Shown: positions 29,755 through 41,500 of the stretch, one piece after another
How positions within the stretch are numbered: the first letter of the stretch is position 1
Layout of the letters: the number at the start of each line of letters is the position of its first letter
DNA from: Cristatella mucedo
Taxonomy: Eukaryota > Bryozoa > Phylactolaemata > Cristatellidae
Assembly: GCA_009760855.2 (NCBI GenBank)
Contig: WPIO01000152.1
Location: 639,501-703,500 of the forward strand
Length of the DNA stretch: 64,000 nt
Direction of reading: 5' to 3'
Translations under genes and position numbers: made by a program
Notes under the pieces: model-generated
Database searches by the model: none
What the model was told of the DNA's origin: nothing
Seen by the model: the letters and a program-made list of their open reading frames with translations, nothing else

Positions 29755-32200
29755 GACCACACGGCTTCCGAGCCAGAAATGGCGTCCGAGACGCACAGCC
29801 GCCCCAATGACGCCCGTTCTTTGTGAAAAATGCCGAGGTCCTCCAGGCAGGCTTCATTATCCGGCCACCAGCCACCCAGAGCACCAACCACGACGGGCCT
29901 CACCACTGCCAACGGTAGCCAGCGGTCAGGAAGACCGGGCTATGGCCTCGTACTTATCGACTTTTCCAGGCCGCCTCTACCCGGTCATCATTGCTGCCGT
30001 AAAACGGTGCCGTTACGTCGACTATGACCGCGTCGGTGCTGTTGTCGATGACCAGGTTCGGCTTGAGAGCCGAACCCCCGGCGAGCGGGAAGGCGAGACC
30101 AGCCGAGAGGCAAGAAAGCGCAGTAGACGGAAGAGCCCCGATTAGGCAACCCAGAAACAGGTTGTGGCTAGCCGTTATTGCTTGCAGCATCGGTCGGCAG
30201 TGGCTTAGGACATGGCAGACGGTCTCAGTCTCAGTGCGGTAAAGGCGGCAGTTGGTGGCCGTTCCGGGGCATGACCGGCTCTTAGCGGAGTCCACCGGCG
30301 GCACGTCCAGGCCAGCACGGCGAACGAACCGTCAGGCCCCGAACGAGAACCCCAGAGTTGCCGTCTGAAAGTGGCTGTGAGTCGCGAACCTCTCAGTGGC
30401 CAGGCAATGGCTGACCCTGCCCTGAGCGGGCTGGGCCAACCAAGCCTTCAGCCAACCTGGCGAACTCTCGCAGTTTTGAGATGGCAGCTCGCGGCACGAG
30501 CGAGTGCTCCATCTTGTCGCGGACAGTTGAGACCACCAGGACGTCCGAGCCGCGGCGTTGGTCGCGAAGAGTACGAGACCAAGGCCTTCGGCTAAGCGCG
30601 GTGCGAATGGGAAGTGTGTCGAGCTAAAGTGCGGCAAGCCGCACATGGACCGACAGAGCTCCACAAGAGTCTTCTCGGACAGAAGCAGGGCAGCCTTAGG
30701 CACCAGCCGCACCAGACCGAGGCAATCGAGCCGTGGCAGAAGGAAAGTCCGTAGGGCGTCGAGCTTTTGACAGGGGGCGAGAAGGCTTACATACAGTAAG
30801 CAAAGGTCTATATCAAGAGATGAACAGCTCAATCTCGGCCCTAGGCCGCTCGGGACCCTGCGGGGATCCGAGGTCACTGACTCATTCTCCGGCAGCTCGG
30901 GGATCTGTCGGCCGTGCAAGGAGATGGAAGCGGCATTCGTACCTCGGCTGGAGACCACGCAGCACTTTTTCAGCCGCAACTGCATGCCCAGAGTCAGGAC
31001 GACCCGCTCGGCAGCCCAAACCAGGGCCCGCAGGCCGGTGGACGTGCCCGAGAACAAAGCGAGGTCGTGCCAGGGCGAAAACAGACAAACAGAGCGATAT
31101 CGCCCAGCACGAAGCTGGACTTCAGAGTGCTGCCGGAGAGCCTGACGACCGGCTCTATCGCCAGATCCAATAAGATTGGCGACAGAGTGTCACCCTATCG
31201 GTCACCAGCCGTAGTCGGGAAAGCTGTTAACGATTCACTGCACACCGGAAGCTCCAGGAGCTATCCGCTCGCGTAGGGACGCTCTACGAATCCGCAGAAG
31301 GCCTCGTCTACCCCGGCGTGCCAGAGCACGCGGAGCAGAGAGACGTGAAGAATGCTGCCAAAGGCATTCTGCAGATCGAGGCACGCGGAGTAGACCACGC
31401 TGGCCCCTGGCCGTTCCCCGGGCTCGTCAAAGGCGCTCTCCACTAGGAAGGACTGCTTGAGGCAGCCATCCACGCCTGGCACGAAGCCTTTCTGATGAGG
31501 TGACAGCAGCCCACAGCCTTCCCCAAGCTTGTTCAGCCGTATGGCCAGGCAGCCCGAGAGCTGCTTACAGAGCGCGGGCAACAATGTTATCGGTCAAAAA
31601 CTACCGGGCAGGCTGAGGTCGCTATTCTTGTGGATCAGGATCGTGAGACCCGTCTTCCACGCAGAAAAGACGTCCCCAAAGTGGATGCAGCCATTCAAGA
31701 TGTAGGTGACAAGCCTACATCCAGGGTCAACGAGGCGTAGGTGGCGATATTCTAGACGGTCAGCTTCCGGATAGGGTTTGACGGGCTCTGCGAAGGCTTG
31801 CGGCAACGTCTTCCTCGGACACTGGTGAAATCAGGTTGGTTCCCTGCGCCAGTCGATGTGGGACCGTCCTTTGTAGGAGAGCGTCCAGGCGGTCGTTATC
31901 GACTGGCCGAGCCCGCTATTGGGCCTCCCAGTGGGAGCGCCAGGTCACCGGAGAATACGGTCGGAGCAGGAAGAAGGATCTCCCGAATGACCTTCGTACG
32001 ATTGGTGGCGTACAACCGCTGCAGGTGCGAGGCACATGTAGGGTCCCGAGGTCGCGGCCCACCCGGAGCAGGCCGGTCCGGCAACGACGGAGGGTGCTTC
32101 GGACGGGCGCACCTTCTGCTCAAAGTTCCTGCACACGGGCCACGGGCAAGCGACAGCCATTCTCCACTTAGGAGGAGGACTGAGGCCACCAAGACAGGCC
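29755..32200 (-). mobile_element. Non-LTR retrotransposon of the R2/NeSL type with restriction-like endonuclease, inactive
   Basis: The minus strand, in shifting frames, gives the blocks of a single-ORF LINE in order. They are a pre-RT block (LQRLYATNRTKVIREIL, about 32,030), the RT finger/palm (WKTGLTILIHKN, SPHQKGFVPGVDGC, ACLDLQNAFGSI) and the catalytic box as WHDLALFS at about 31,067, where a YADD-type box is expected. After these come a thumb region (LLPRLDCLGLVRLVPKAAL), a zinc-knuckle-like C..-H-C segment (HVLSHC), the endonuclease core LKPNLVIDN...VIVDVTAPF (PD changed to PN), then GALGGWWPDNEACLEDLGI and LGRLCVSDAISGSEAVW. No N-terminal zinc fingers were seen, so the copy is 5'-truncated. 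Two catalytic sites are mutated. Confidence 0.85.
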
Positions 32201-32609
32201 AGTCACGTAGATGAACACTGTCCCGTACGCGAGGCAACCAGAGGTCTACAAAGTCACGCGGCGAAAGATGGGAGGCTGAAAAGGTCACCGGCATGTCTAC
32301 CGGAGGCGGATGCCCTAAAGGAGCAGAGGACAACGATGCTGGAGCAAAAGTCGGGGTTCGGGCAGACCAGAAGATGGCATATACAGTAGCAAATAGCCGC
32401 GCTACGATAGGACTTTGTGCTACAAGGAGCAAAAGAATAATTCTTCCGACAGATATGGCACACAGCTTGCTGTGGCAAGCCCGATACTTCGCGTGGCCAA
32501 CCGCTTATCGTTGAACCTCTCCAGTGTCGTCGAACAATTGTCAAACCTGTACCTGAAAACGTCGGGGCATGCGCATCTCCGCAACTCTGACAATAGCATC
32601 TCCATTTAA

Positions 32610-32950
32610 TGACAATAATAATAATAATAATGCACTTGATTTGGACAATAATAGTATTAATGCACAAGGATTTTGATAAAGCGCCCTCAGAGAACTCAAT
32701 CTCTTTCTAGGCGCTTTACATTTGCTGCAAAGGGAAATGATATTAAATGATGAGTAAAATCATGCTTGATAAACAAATAACATGATGAGTGCGGGTACCT
32801 TCGCAGGATGGCGGGAAAGGATATACCAGAGTTGGCAGCAGGAGATAAGATGCTGTTTCGTAAAAGTTGTGGAAGTGAGTTCCACAGTTTAGGATCTGTA
32901 GTTTGATTCGTACAGCAAAGAGCCAACCGATTCCCAACACCAACAGCTTG
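32610..32950 (-). mobile_element. L2-type LINE, 3' end of a related subfamily
   Basis: ATT-type tail at 32,610-32,670, 3' UTR blocks as in the other copies, and a short C-terminal coding piece (NQTTDPKLWNSLPQLLRNS) ending the ORF. The peptide differs from the FSSYAPKAW type, which suggests a second subfamily. Confidence 0.7.
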
Positions 32951-33002
32951 TTATAACTCACATAGCCAAAGGGCTCACGGCTCCCTTCGGCCCCTTCTCC
33001 TG

Positions 33003-33838
33003 CTCGACTCCTCTCCTTGACTCCTCACTCTCCTCGACTCCTCACTCTCCTCGACTCCTCTCCTCGACTCCTCTCCTCGACTCCTCTCCTCGACTCCTCT
33101 CCTCGACTTCTCTCCTCGACTCCTCTCCTCGACTTCTCTCCTCGACTTCTCTCCTCGACTCCTCTCCTCGACTCCTCTCCTCGACTCCTCTCCTCGACTC
33201 CTCTCCTCGACTTCTCTCCTCGACTACTCTCCTCGACTCCTCTCCTCGACTTCTCTCCTCGACTCCTCTCCTCGACTCTTCTCCTCGACTCCTCTCCTCG
33301 ACTCCTCTCCTCGACTCCTCTCCTCGACTCCTCTCCTCGACTCCTCTCCTCGACTCCTCTCCTCGACTCCTCTCCTCGACTCCTCTCCTCGACTCCTCTC
33401 CTCGACTCCTCTCCTCGACTCCTCTCCTCGACTCCTCTCCTCGACTCCTCTCCTCGACTCCTCTCCTCGACTCCTCTCCTCGACTCCTCTCCTCGACTCC
33501 TCTCCTCGACTCCTCTCCTCGACTCCTCTCCTCGACTCCTCTCCTCTCCTCCTCTCCTCGACTCCTCTCCTCGACTCCTCTCCTCGACTCCTCTCCTCGA
33601 CTCCTCTCCTCGACTCCTCTCCTCGACTCCTAACTCTCCTTGACTCCTCTCCTCGACTCCTCTCCTCGACTCCTCTCCTCGACTCCTCTCCTCGACTCCT
33701 CTCCTCGACTCCTCTCCTCGACTCCTCTCCTCGACTTCTCTCCTCGACTCCTCTCCTCGACTCCTCTCCTCGACTCCTCTCCTCAACTCCTCTCCTCGAC
33801 TCCTCACTCTCCTCGACTCCTCTCCTCGACTCCTCAGC
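33003..33838 (+). repeat. Pyrimidine-rich satellite, 13-bp unit
   Basis: About 64 copies of CTCCTCTCCTCGA with sporadic variants (CTTCTCTCCTCGA, CTACTCTCCTCGA) and a few length-changing breaks (33,540-33,552, 33,630-33,645, 33,800-33,815). Because 3 x 13 = 39, it opens long frames on both strands that are not genes. Confidence 0.97.
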
Positions 33839-33849
33839 TCCCCTGGTCG

Positions 33850-34070
33850 ACCCCGATAATTCATCGAGGAACACAACTGTGCAGAGGCCGACCCTGATGG
33901 TGAATCCACCATCTGTCCACCAGCGGGTTACCGGCCTGTGTCCACGCCACATCGCAGGCGGACCGCAGCTGTGCACCGGCCCCTCTCGGTGATGCTTCTA
34001 ACAGCTGTTCACCAGCGGCTTATCAGAGGAGCCTGCATAATATACATGCATAAATACATACATACATTAA
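33850..34070. other. Short unique stretch
   Basis: Moderately GC-rich, then an ATAC-type patch at about 34,040-34,070. Nothing recognised. Confidence 0.4.
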
Positions 34071-34076
34071 AAAAAA

Positions 34077-34247
34077 TCCTAGCTGATTAAACAGCCTCTT
34101 TTTGTATAGCGACAGAAGAGCCTTTACGGCTATCACCACCGCTTGCAGTGGCGATAAAGAATCGCCCACCGCAGGAATCGAACCCACGACCTCGGGACCG
34201 AGGTCGTGAAAGCAACCGCCTTACCTAGTGTGCCATCACGGCTCACC
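34077..34247 (-). mobile_element. tRNA-derived SINE (family 1), minus strand, near intact
   Basis: Plus-strand view: 'tagctgattaaacagcctc', 'tgtatagcgacagaagag', 'tacggctatcaccaccgc', 'ggaatcgaacccacgacctc', 'cttacctagtgtgccatcac'. Nearly identical to the copy at 2,908, so both are probably young. Confidence 0.87.
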
Positions 34248-34439
34248 ACATACATACATACCTACGAACTACAGGATCTGTAGAGCAAAAGCTTCTGCTG
34301 CCAAAAGTCTTTAATCAAAAGAGTGGAACCGCTAAGTTAGCGTCCACAGAGGACCTTCGGTTGTGAGGAGGCTGACAGTGGGTGCAGCAGTTTGCTGCGA
34401 CTGCAGTTTGACTTCTGTGAGTAGGCTGCACGTGTGCGC

Positions 34440-35516
34440 GTAGGTAGCCCGCGCGCGTCACTCAATTTCTTCCCATCGTACTCGCTCGTTATTTGGAACC
34501 GCCCTTCGTCGCTCTTCCTTCTCGTTATCGTCGGCGACGTCGCGATCTTGCCGCCACGCTAACACCTTCAGGAAATCTGCGATCGGTCTCCGCTCAGTAT
34601 AGTGCAGCGTAGCTGGGCCAGCTTTCCCGGGGCAGCTCCATCCGCTGCCAATGGCTTGCGCTCTGCTAGCGCCAGTGCCAGGTATGACGTATCTGGGCGC
34701 TGACGTCACGGAGCTGAGAAAAACTTTGCTCCCGTTGCATGGTCCCCACAATTTCGGATGACTTGACGCGACTGCTTGTCGCGATCCGATTTCCACCTGC
34801 TGGCTGCTGGGCACATAAGTTTGACGTAAGCTTTGTTTTGGCGTTTCGTAGATGGAGAGGCGGAAGAAGCCGCTGTCGTGCTGTTGATTGGCCGCGAGCT
34901 ACCTAGGCTGACGCATCCCGACGAAACTTCGCACACCTGCAGCACCATGCGACCGCTGATTGCTGGCCTTTTTTTCGGATGTCACCAAATACCTGCGTGC
35001 CGGCACGCATAGTGCCCCGATCCATGCTCAAGGCCTGGCAACGTATCGCCGGCCTCCTACATTTATCGCCACTTGTCATCGAGTGCCGCCTAACGTCCTA
35101 GTGAACTCGTGGCGCAGCGATACCTACCAACAAATACGCACGACCCTTCGGAGAAAGCGTGACCGTTCGATAGGCAGCCGCCGAGGCGGGAACTAGCCAA
35201 TTTATTTGGCTCAATAACATTTGCACAGTCTTAAGCGCACAGCTGCGTGGCCGCCCGTTGACACTCCACACGCACGCACTCAGTGGGTAGGAAAGAGGCG
35301 AACGCCGAGAACGCCGGCTGCAGGCGAAACAGTCCGCACGATAGTCGACCGGCCAGTAAACGATAGCCTCCACCAGGATCGCCTCCCATCCCTTCCGCGG
35401 TCGCGGTGCCGAAAAGTGCAGGCACCGGCGGACGAATGAATGTGCGCTTGGAGGCTCGAGTATCGAGCCGAAAGACGTCGCGTCGCAAGCAGGGCAGCTG
35501 CTGGGCAGCCTCCAAA
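34440..35516. other. CpG-rich unique DNA beside the large satellite
   Basis: GC-rich, CpG-rich sequence without recognisable exons. Frames of 70-120 codons occur on both strands. It could be a promoter. It runs directly into the satellite at 35,517. Confidence 0.4.
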
Positions 35517-38500
35517 GGGCTCGGCTCGATCGGTCAGCCCGGCTCGGCTCGATCGGTCAGTCGGCTCGGCTCGATCGGTCGGCTCGGCTCGGCTCGATCA
35601 GTCAGCTCGGCTCGGCTCGATCGGTCAGCTCGGCTCGGCTCGATCGGTCAGCCCGGCTCGGCTCGGCTCGATCAGTCGGCTCGGCTCGATCGGTCGGCTC
35701 GGCTCGGCTCGATCGGTCGGCTCGGCTCGGCTCGATCGGTCAGCCCGGCTCAGCTCGGCTCGATCAGTCAGCTCGGCTCGGCTCGATCGGTCAGCCCGGC
35801 TCGGCTCGGCTCGATCAGTCAGCTCGGCTCGATCGGTCGGCTCGGCTCGGCTCGATCGGTCGGCTCGGCTCGGCTCGGCTCGATTGGCCAGCTCGGCTCG
35901 GCTCGGCTCGGCTCGATCAGTCAGCTCGGCTCGATCGGTCGGCTCGGCTCGGCTCGATCGGTCAGCTCGGCTCGGCTCGATCGGTCAGCTCGGCTCGGCT
36001 CGATCGGTCAGCTCGGCTCGGCTCGATCAGTCAGCTCGGCTCGGCTCGATCAGTCAGCTCGGCTCGGCTCGATCGGTCGACTCGGCTCGGCTCGATCGGT
36101 CAGCTCGGCTCGGCTCGATCGGTCGGCTCGGCTCGGCTCGATCGGTCAGCCCGGCTCGGCTCGGCTCGATCGGTCAGCTCGGCTCGGCTCGATCGGTCAG
36201 CTCGGCTCGGCTCGATCGGTCAGCTCGGCTCGGCTCGGCTCGGCTCGATCAGTCGGCTCGGCTCGGCTCGGCTCGGCTCGATTGGCCAGCTCGGCTCGGC
36301 TCGGCTCGATCAGTCAGCTCGGCTCGGCTCGATCGGTCAGCCCGGCTCGGCTCGATCGGTCGGCTCGGCTCGGCTCGATCGGTCAGCTCGGCTCGGCTCG
36401 ATCGGTCAGCTCGGCTCGGCTCGATCAGTCAGCTCGGCTCGTCTCGATCGGTCAGCTCGGCTCGGCTCGGCTCGATCGGTCAGCTCGGCTCGGCTCGATC
36501 GGTCAGCTCGGCTCGGCTCGGCTCGATCAGTCAGCTCGGCTCGGCTCGGCTCGATCGGTCAGCTCGGCTCGGCTCGGCTCGGCTCGATCAGTCGGCTCGG
36601 CTCGGCTCGATTGGTCAGCTCGGCTCGGCTCGGCTCGATATGTCAGCTCGGCTCGATCGGTCAGCTCGGCTCGGCTCGATCGGTCGGCTCGGCTCGGCTC
36701 GATCGGTCAGCCCGGCTCGGCTCGGCTCGATCGGTCAGCTCGGCTCGGCTCGATCGGTCAGCTCGGATCGGCTCGATCAGTCAGCTCGGCTCGGCTCGAT
36801 TGGTCAGCTCGGCTCGGCTCGATCAGTCAGCTCGGCTCGGCTCGATCAGTCAGCTCGGCTCGGCTCGATCGGTCAGCTCGGCTCGGCTCGGCTCGGCTCG
36901 ATCAGTCAGCTCGGCTCGGCTCGATCGGTCAGCCCGGCTCGGCTCGGCTCGATCGGTCAGCCCGGCTCGGCTCGGCTCGATCGGTCAGCTCGGCTCGGCT
37001 CGGCTCGATCAGTCAGCTCGGCTCGGCTCGATCGGTCGGCTCGGCTCGGCTCGATCGGTCAGCCCGGCTCGGCTCGGCTCGATCGGTCAGCTCGGCTCGG
37101 CTCGATCGGTCAGCTCGGCTCGGCTCGATCAGTCGGCTCGGCTCGGCTCGATTGGTCAGCTCGGCTCGGCTCGGCTCGATCAGTCAGCTCGGCTCGGCTC
37201 GATCGGTCAGCCCGGCTCGGCTCGGCTCGATCGGTCAGCTCGGCTCGGCTCGATCGGTCAGCTCGGCTCGGCTCGGCTCGATCAGTCAGCTCGGCTCGGC
37301 TCGATCGGTCGGCTCGGCTCGGCTCGATCAGTCAGCTCGGCTCGATCGGTCGACTCGGCTCGGCTCGATCGGTCAGCCCGGCTCGGCTCGGCTCGATCGG
37401 TCAGCTCGGCTCGGCTCGATCGGTCAGCTCGGCTCGGCTCGGCTCGATCAGTCAGCTCGGCTCGGCTCGGCTCGATCGGTCAGCTCGGCTCGGCTCGGCT
37501 CGGCTCGATCAGTCGGCTCGGCTCGGCTCAATTGGTCAGCTCGGCTCGGCTCGGCTCGATCAGTCAGCTCGGCTCGATCGGTCAGCTCGGCTCGGCTCGA
37601 TCGGTCGGCTCGGCTCGGCTCGATCGGTCAGCCCGGCTCGGCTCGGCTCGATCGGTCAGCTCGGCTCGGCTCGATCGGTCAGCTCGGCTCGGCTCGATCA
37701 GTCAGCTCGGCTCGGCTCGGCTCGATCGGTCAGCTCGGCTCGGCTCGATCAGTCGGCTCGGCTCGGCTCGATTGGTCAGCTCGGCTCGGCTCGATCAGTC
37801 AGCTCGGCTCGGCTCGATCGGTCAGCTCGGCTCGGCTCGATCAGTCGGCTCGGCTCGGCTCGATTGGTCAGCTCGGCTCGGCTCGATCGGTCAGCTCGGC
37901 TCGGCTCGGCTCGATCAGTCAGCTCGGCTCGGCTCGATCGGTCAGCCCGGCTCGGCTCGGCTCGATCAGTCAGCTCGGCTCGATCGGTCGACTCGGCTCG
38001 GCTCGATCGGTCAGCTCGGCTCGGCTCGATCGGTCGGCTCGGCTCGGCTCGATCGGTCAGCCCGGCTCGGCTCGGCTCGATCGGTCAGCTCGGCTCGGCT
38101 CGATCGGTCAGCTCGGCTCGGCTCGATCGGTCAGCTCGGCTCGGCTCGGCTCGATCAGTCAGCTCGGCTCGGCTCGATCGGTCAGCTCGGCTCGGCTCGG
38201 CTCGGCTCGATCAGTCGGCTCGGCTCGGCTCGATTGGTCAGCTCGGCTCGGCTCGGCTCGATCAGTCAGCTCGGCTCGATCGGTCAGCTCGGCTCGGCTC
38301 GATCGGTCGGCTCGGCTCGGCTCGATCGGTCAGCTCGGCTCGGCTCGATCAGTCGGCTCGGCTCGGCTCGATTGGTCAGCTCGGCTCGGCTCGATCGGTC
38401 AGCCCGGCTCGGCTCGGCTCGATCAGTCAGCTCGGCTCGGCTCGATCGTCAGCTCGGCTCGGCTCGATCGGCTCGGCTCGCTCGATCGGTCAGCTCGGCT

Positions 38501-41500
38501 CGGCTCGATCGGTCAGCTCGGCTCGGCTCGATCAGTCAGCTCGGCTCGGCTCGATCGGTCAGCTCGGCTCGGCTCGATCGGTCAGCTCGGCTCGGCTCGA
38601 GCAGTCAGCTCGGCTCGGCTCGATCAGTCAGCTCGGCTCGGCTCGATCGGTCAGCTCGGCTCGGCTCGATCGGTCAGCTCGGCTCGGCTCGATCAGTCAG
38701 CTCGGCTCGGCTCGATCGGTCAGCTCGGCTCGGCTCGGCTCGATCAGTCAGCTCGGCTCGGCTCGATCGGTCACCCGGCTCGGCTCGGCTCAGTCATCTC
38801 GGCTCAGCTCGGCTCGGCTCGGCTCGATCGGTCGGCTCGGCTCGGCTCGATCGGTCAGCCCGGCTCGGCTCGGCTCGATCGGTCAGCTCGGCTCGGCTCG
38901 ATCGGTCAGCTCGGCTCGGCTCGATCGGTCAGCTCGGCTCGGCTCGATCGGTCGGCTCGGCTCGGCTCGACTGGTCAGCTCGGCTCGGCTCGATCAGTCA
39001 GCTCGGCTCGGCTCGATCGGTCAGCTCGGCTCGGCTCGATCAGTCGGCTCGGCTCGGCTCGATCGGTCAGCTCGGCTCGGCTCGGCTCGATCAGTCAGCT
39101 CGGCTCGGCTCGATCGGTCAGCTCGGCTCGGCTCGGCTCGATTGGTCAGCTCGGCTCGGCTCGATCGGTCAGCCCGGCTCGGCTCGGCTCGATCAGTCAG
39201 CTCGGCTCGATCGGTCGACTCGGCTCGGCTCGATCGGTCGGCTCGGCTCGGCTCGATCGGTCAGCTCGGCTCGGCTCGGCTCGATCGGTCAGCTCGGCTC
39301 GGCTCGATCGGTCAGCCCGGCTCGGCTCGGCTCGATCGGTCAGCTCGGCTCGGCTCGATCGGTCAGCCCGGCTCGGCTCGGCTCGATCAGTCAGCTCGGC
39401 TCGGCTCGATCGGTCAGCTCGGCTCGGCTCGATTGGTCAGCTCGGCTCGGCTCGATTGGTCAGCTCGGCTCGGCTCGGCTCGGCTCGGCTCGATCGGTCA
39501 GCTCGGCTCGGCTCGATCAGTCGGCTCGGCTCGGCTCGATTGGTCAGCTCGGCTCGGCTCGATCGGTCAGCTCGGCTCGGCTCGGCTCGGCTCGATCAGT
39601 CAGCTCGGCTTGGCTCGATCGGTCAGCTCGGCTCGGCTCGGCTCGATCAGTCAGCTCGGCTCGGCTCGATCAGTCAGCTCGGCTCGGCTCGGCTCGATCG
39701 GTCAGCTCGGCACGGCACGCTCGATCAGTCAGCTCGGCTCGGCTCGATCAGTCAGCTCGGCTCGGCTCGATCGGTCAGCTCGGCTCGGCTCGGCTCGATT
39801 GGTCAGCTCGGCTCGGCTCGATCGGTCAGCCCGGCTCGGCTCGGCTCGATCAGTCAGCTCGGCTCGATCGGTCGACTCGGCTCGGCTCGATCGGTCAGCT
39901 CGGCTCGGCTCGATCGGTCGGCTCGGCTCGGCTCGATCGGTCAGCTCGGCTCGGCTCGGCTCGATCAGTCAGCTCGGCTCGGCTCGATCGGTCAGCTCGG
40001 CTCGGCTCGGCTCGGCTCGATCAGTCGGCTCGGCTCGGCTCGATTGGTCAGCTCGGCTCGGCTCGGCTCGATCAGTCAGCTCGGCTCGATCGGTCAGCTC
40101 GGCTCGGCTCGATCGGTCGGCTCGGCTCGGCTCGATCGGTCAGCTCGGCTCGGCTCGGCTCGATCGGTCGGCTCGGCTCGGCTCGATCGGTCGGCTCGGC
40201 TCGGCTCGATCGGTCAGCTCGGCTCGGCTCGATCAGTCAGCTCGGCTCGGCTCGATCGGTCAGCTCGGCTCGGCTCGGCTCGATCAGTCAGCTCGGCTCG
40301 GCTCGATCGGTCAGCTCGGCTCGGCTCGGCTCGGTCGGTCAGCTCGGCTCGGCTCGGTCGGTCGGCTCGGCTCGGCTCGGCCGGGCGGGTCGGCTCGGCT
40401 CGGCTCGATCGGTCGGCTCGGCTCGGCTCGATCGGTCAGCCCGGCTCGGCTCGGCTCGATCGGTCAGCTCGGCTCGGCTCGAGTCAGCTCGGCTCGGCTC
40501 GGCTCGATCGGTCAGCTCGGCTCGGCTCGATCGGTCAGCTCGGCTCGGCTCGATCAGTCGGCTCGGCTCGGCTCGATTGGTCAGCTCGGCTCGGCTCGAT
40601 CAGTCAGCTCGGCTCGGCTCGATCGGTCAGCTCGGCTCGGCTCGATCGGTCGGCTCGGCTCGGCTCGATTGGTCAGCTCGGCTCGGCTCGATCGGTCAGC
40701 TCGGCTCGGCTCGGCTCGATCAGTCAGCTCGGCTCGGCTCGATCGGTCAGCTCGGCTCGGCTCGGCTCGATTGGTCAGCTCGGCTCGGCTCGATCGGTCA
40801 GCCCGGCTCGGCTCGGCTCGATCAGTCAGCTCGGCTCGATCAGTCGACTCGGCTCGGCTCGATCGGTCGGCTCGGCTCGGCTCGATCGCTCAGCCCGGCT
40901 CGGCTCGATCGGTCAGCTCGGCTCGGCTCGATCGGTCAGCTCGGCTCGGCTCGATCGGTCGGCTCGGCTCGGCTCGATCGCTCAGCCCGGCTCGGCTCGA
41001 TCAGTCAGCTCGGCTCGATCGGTTGACTCGGCTCGGCTCGATCGGTCAGCTCGGCTCGGCTCGATCGGTCGGCTCGGCTCGGCTCGATCGGTCAGCCCGG
41101 CTCGGCTCGGCTCGATCGGTCAGCTCGGCTCGGCTCGATCGGTCAGCTCGGCTCGGCTCGATCGGTCAGCTCGGCTCGGCTCGATCGGTCGGCTCGGCTC
41201 GGCTCGATCAGTCGGCTCGGCTCGGCTCGATTGGTCAGCTCGGCTCGGCTCGATCGGTCGGCTCGGCTCGGCTCGATCGGTCAGCTCGGCTCGGCTCGAT
41301 CGGTCGGCTCGGCTCGGCTCGATCGGTCAGCCCGGCTCGGCTCGGCTCGATCGGTCAGCTCGGCTCGGCTCGATCGGTCAGCTCGGCTCGGCTCGATCAG
41401 TCAGCTCGGCTCGGCTCGATCGGTCAGCTCGGCTCGGCTCGATCAGTCGGCTCGGCTCGGCTCGATTGGTCAGCTCGGCTCGGCTCGATCAGTCAGCTCG

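Noticed and set aside
33003-33976. Frames of 208-295 codons with LLDSSPR or EESRRGVEER repeats
   Set aside because: Translation of the 13-bp satellite on both strands; 39 bp equals three units, so frames stay open automatically.
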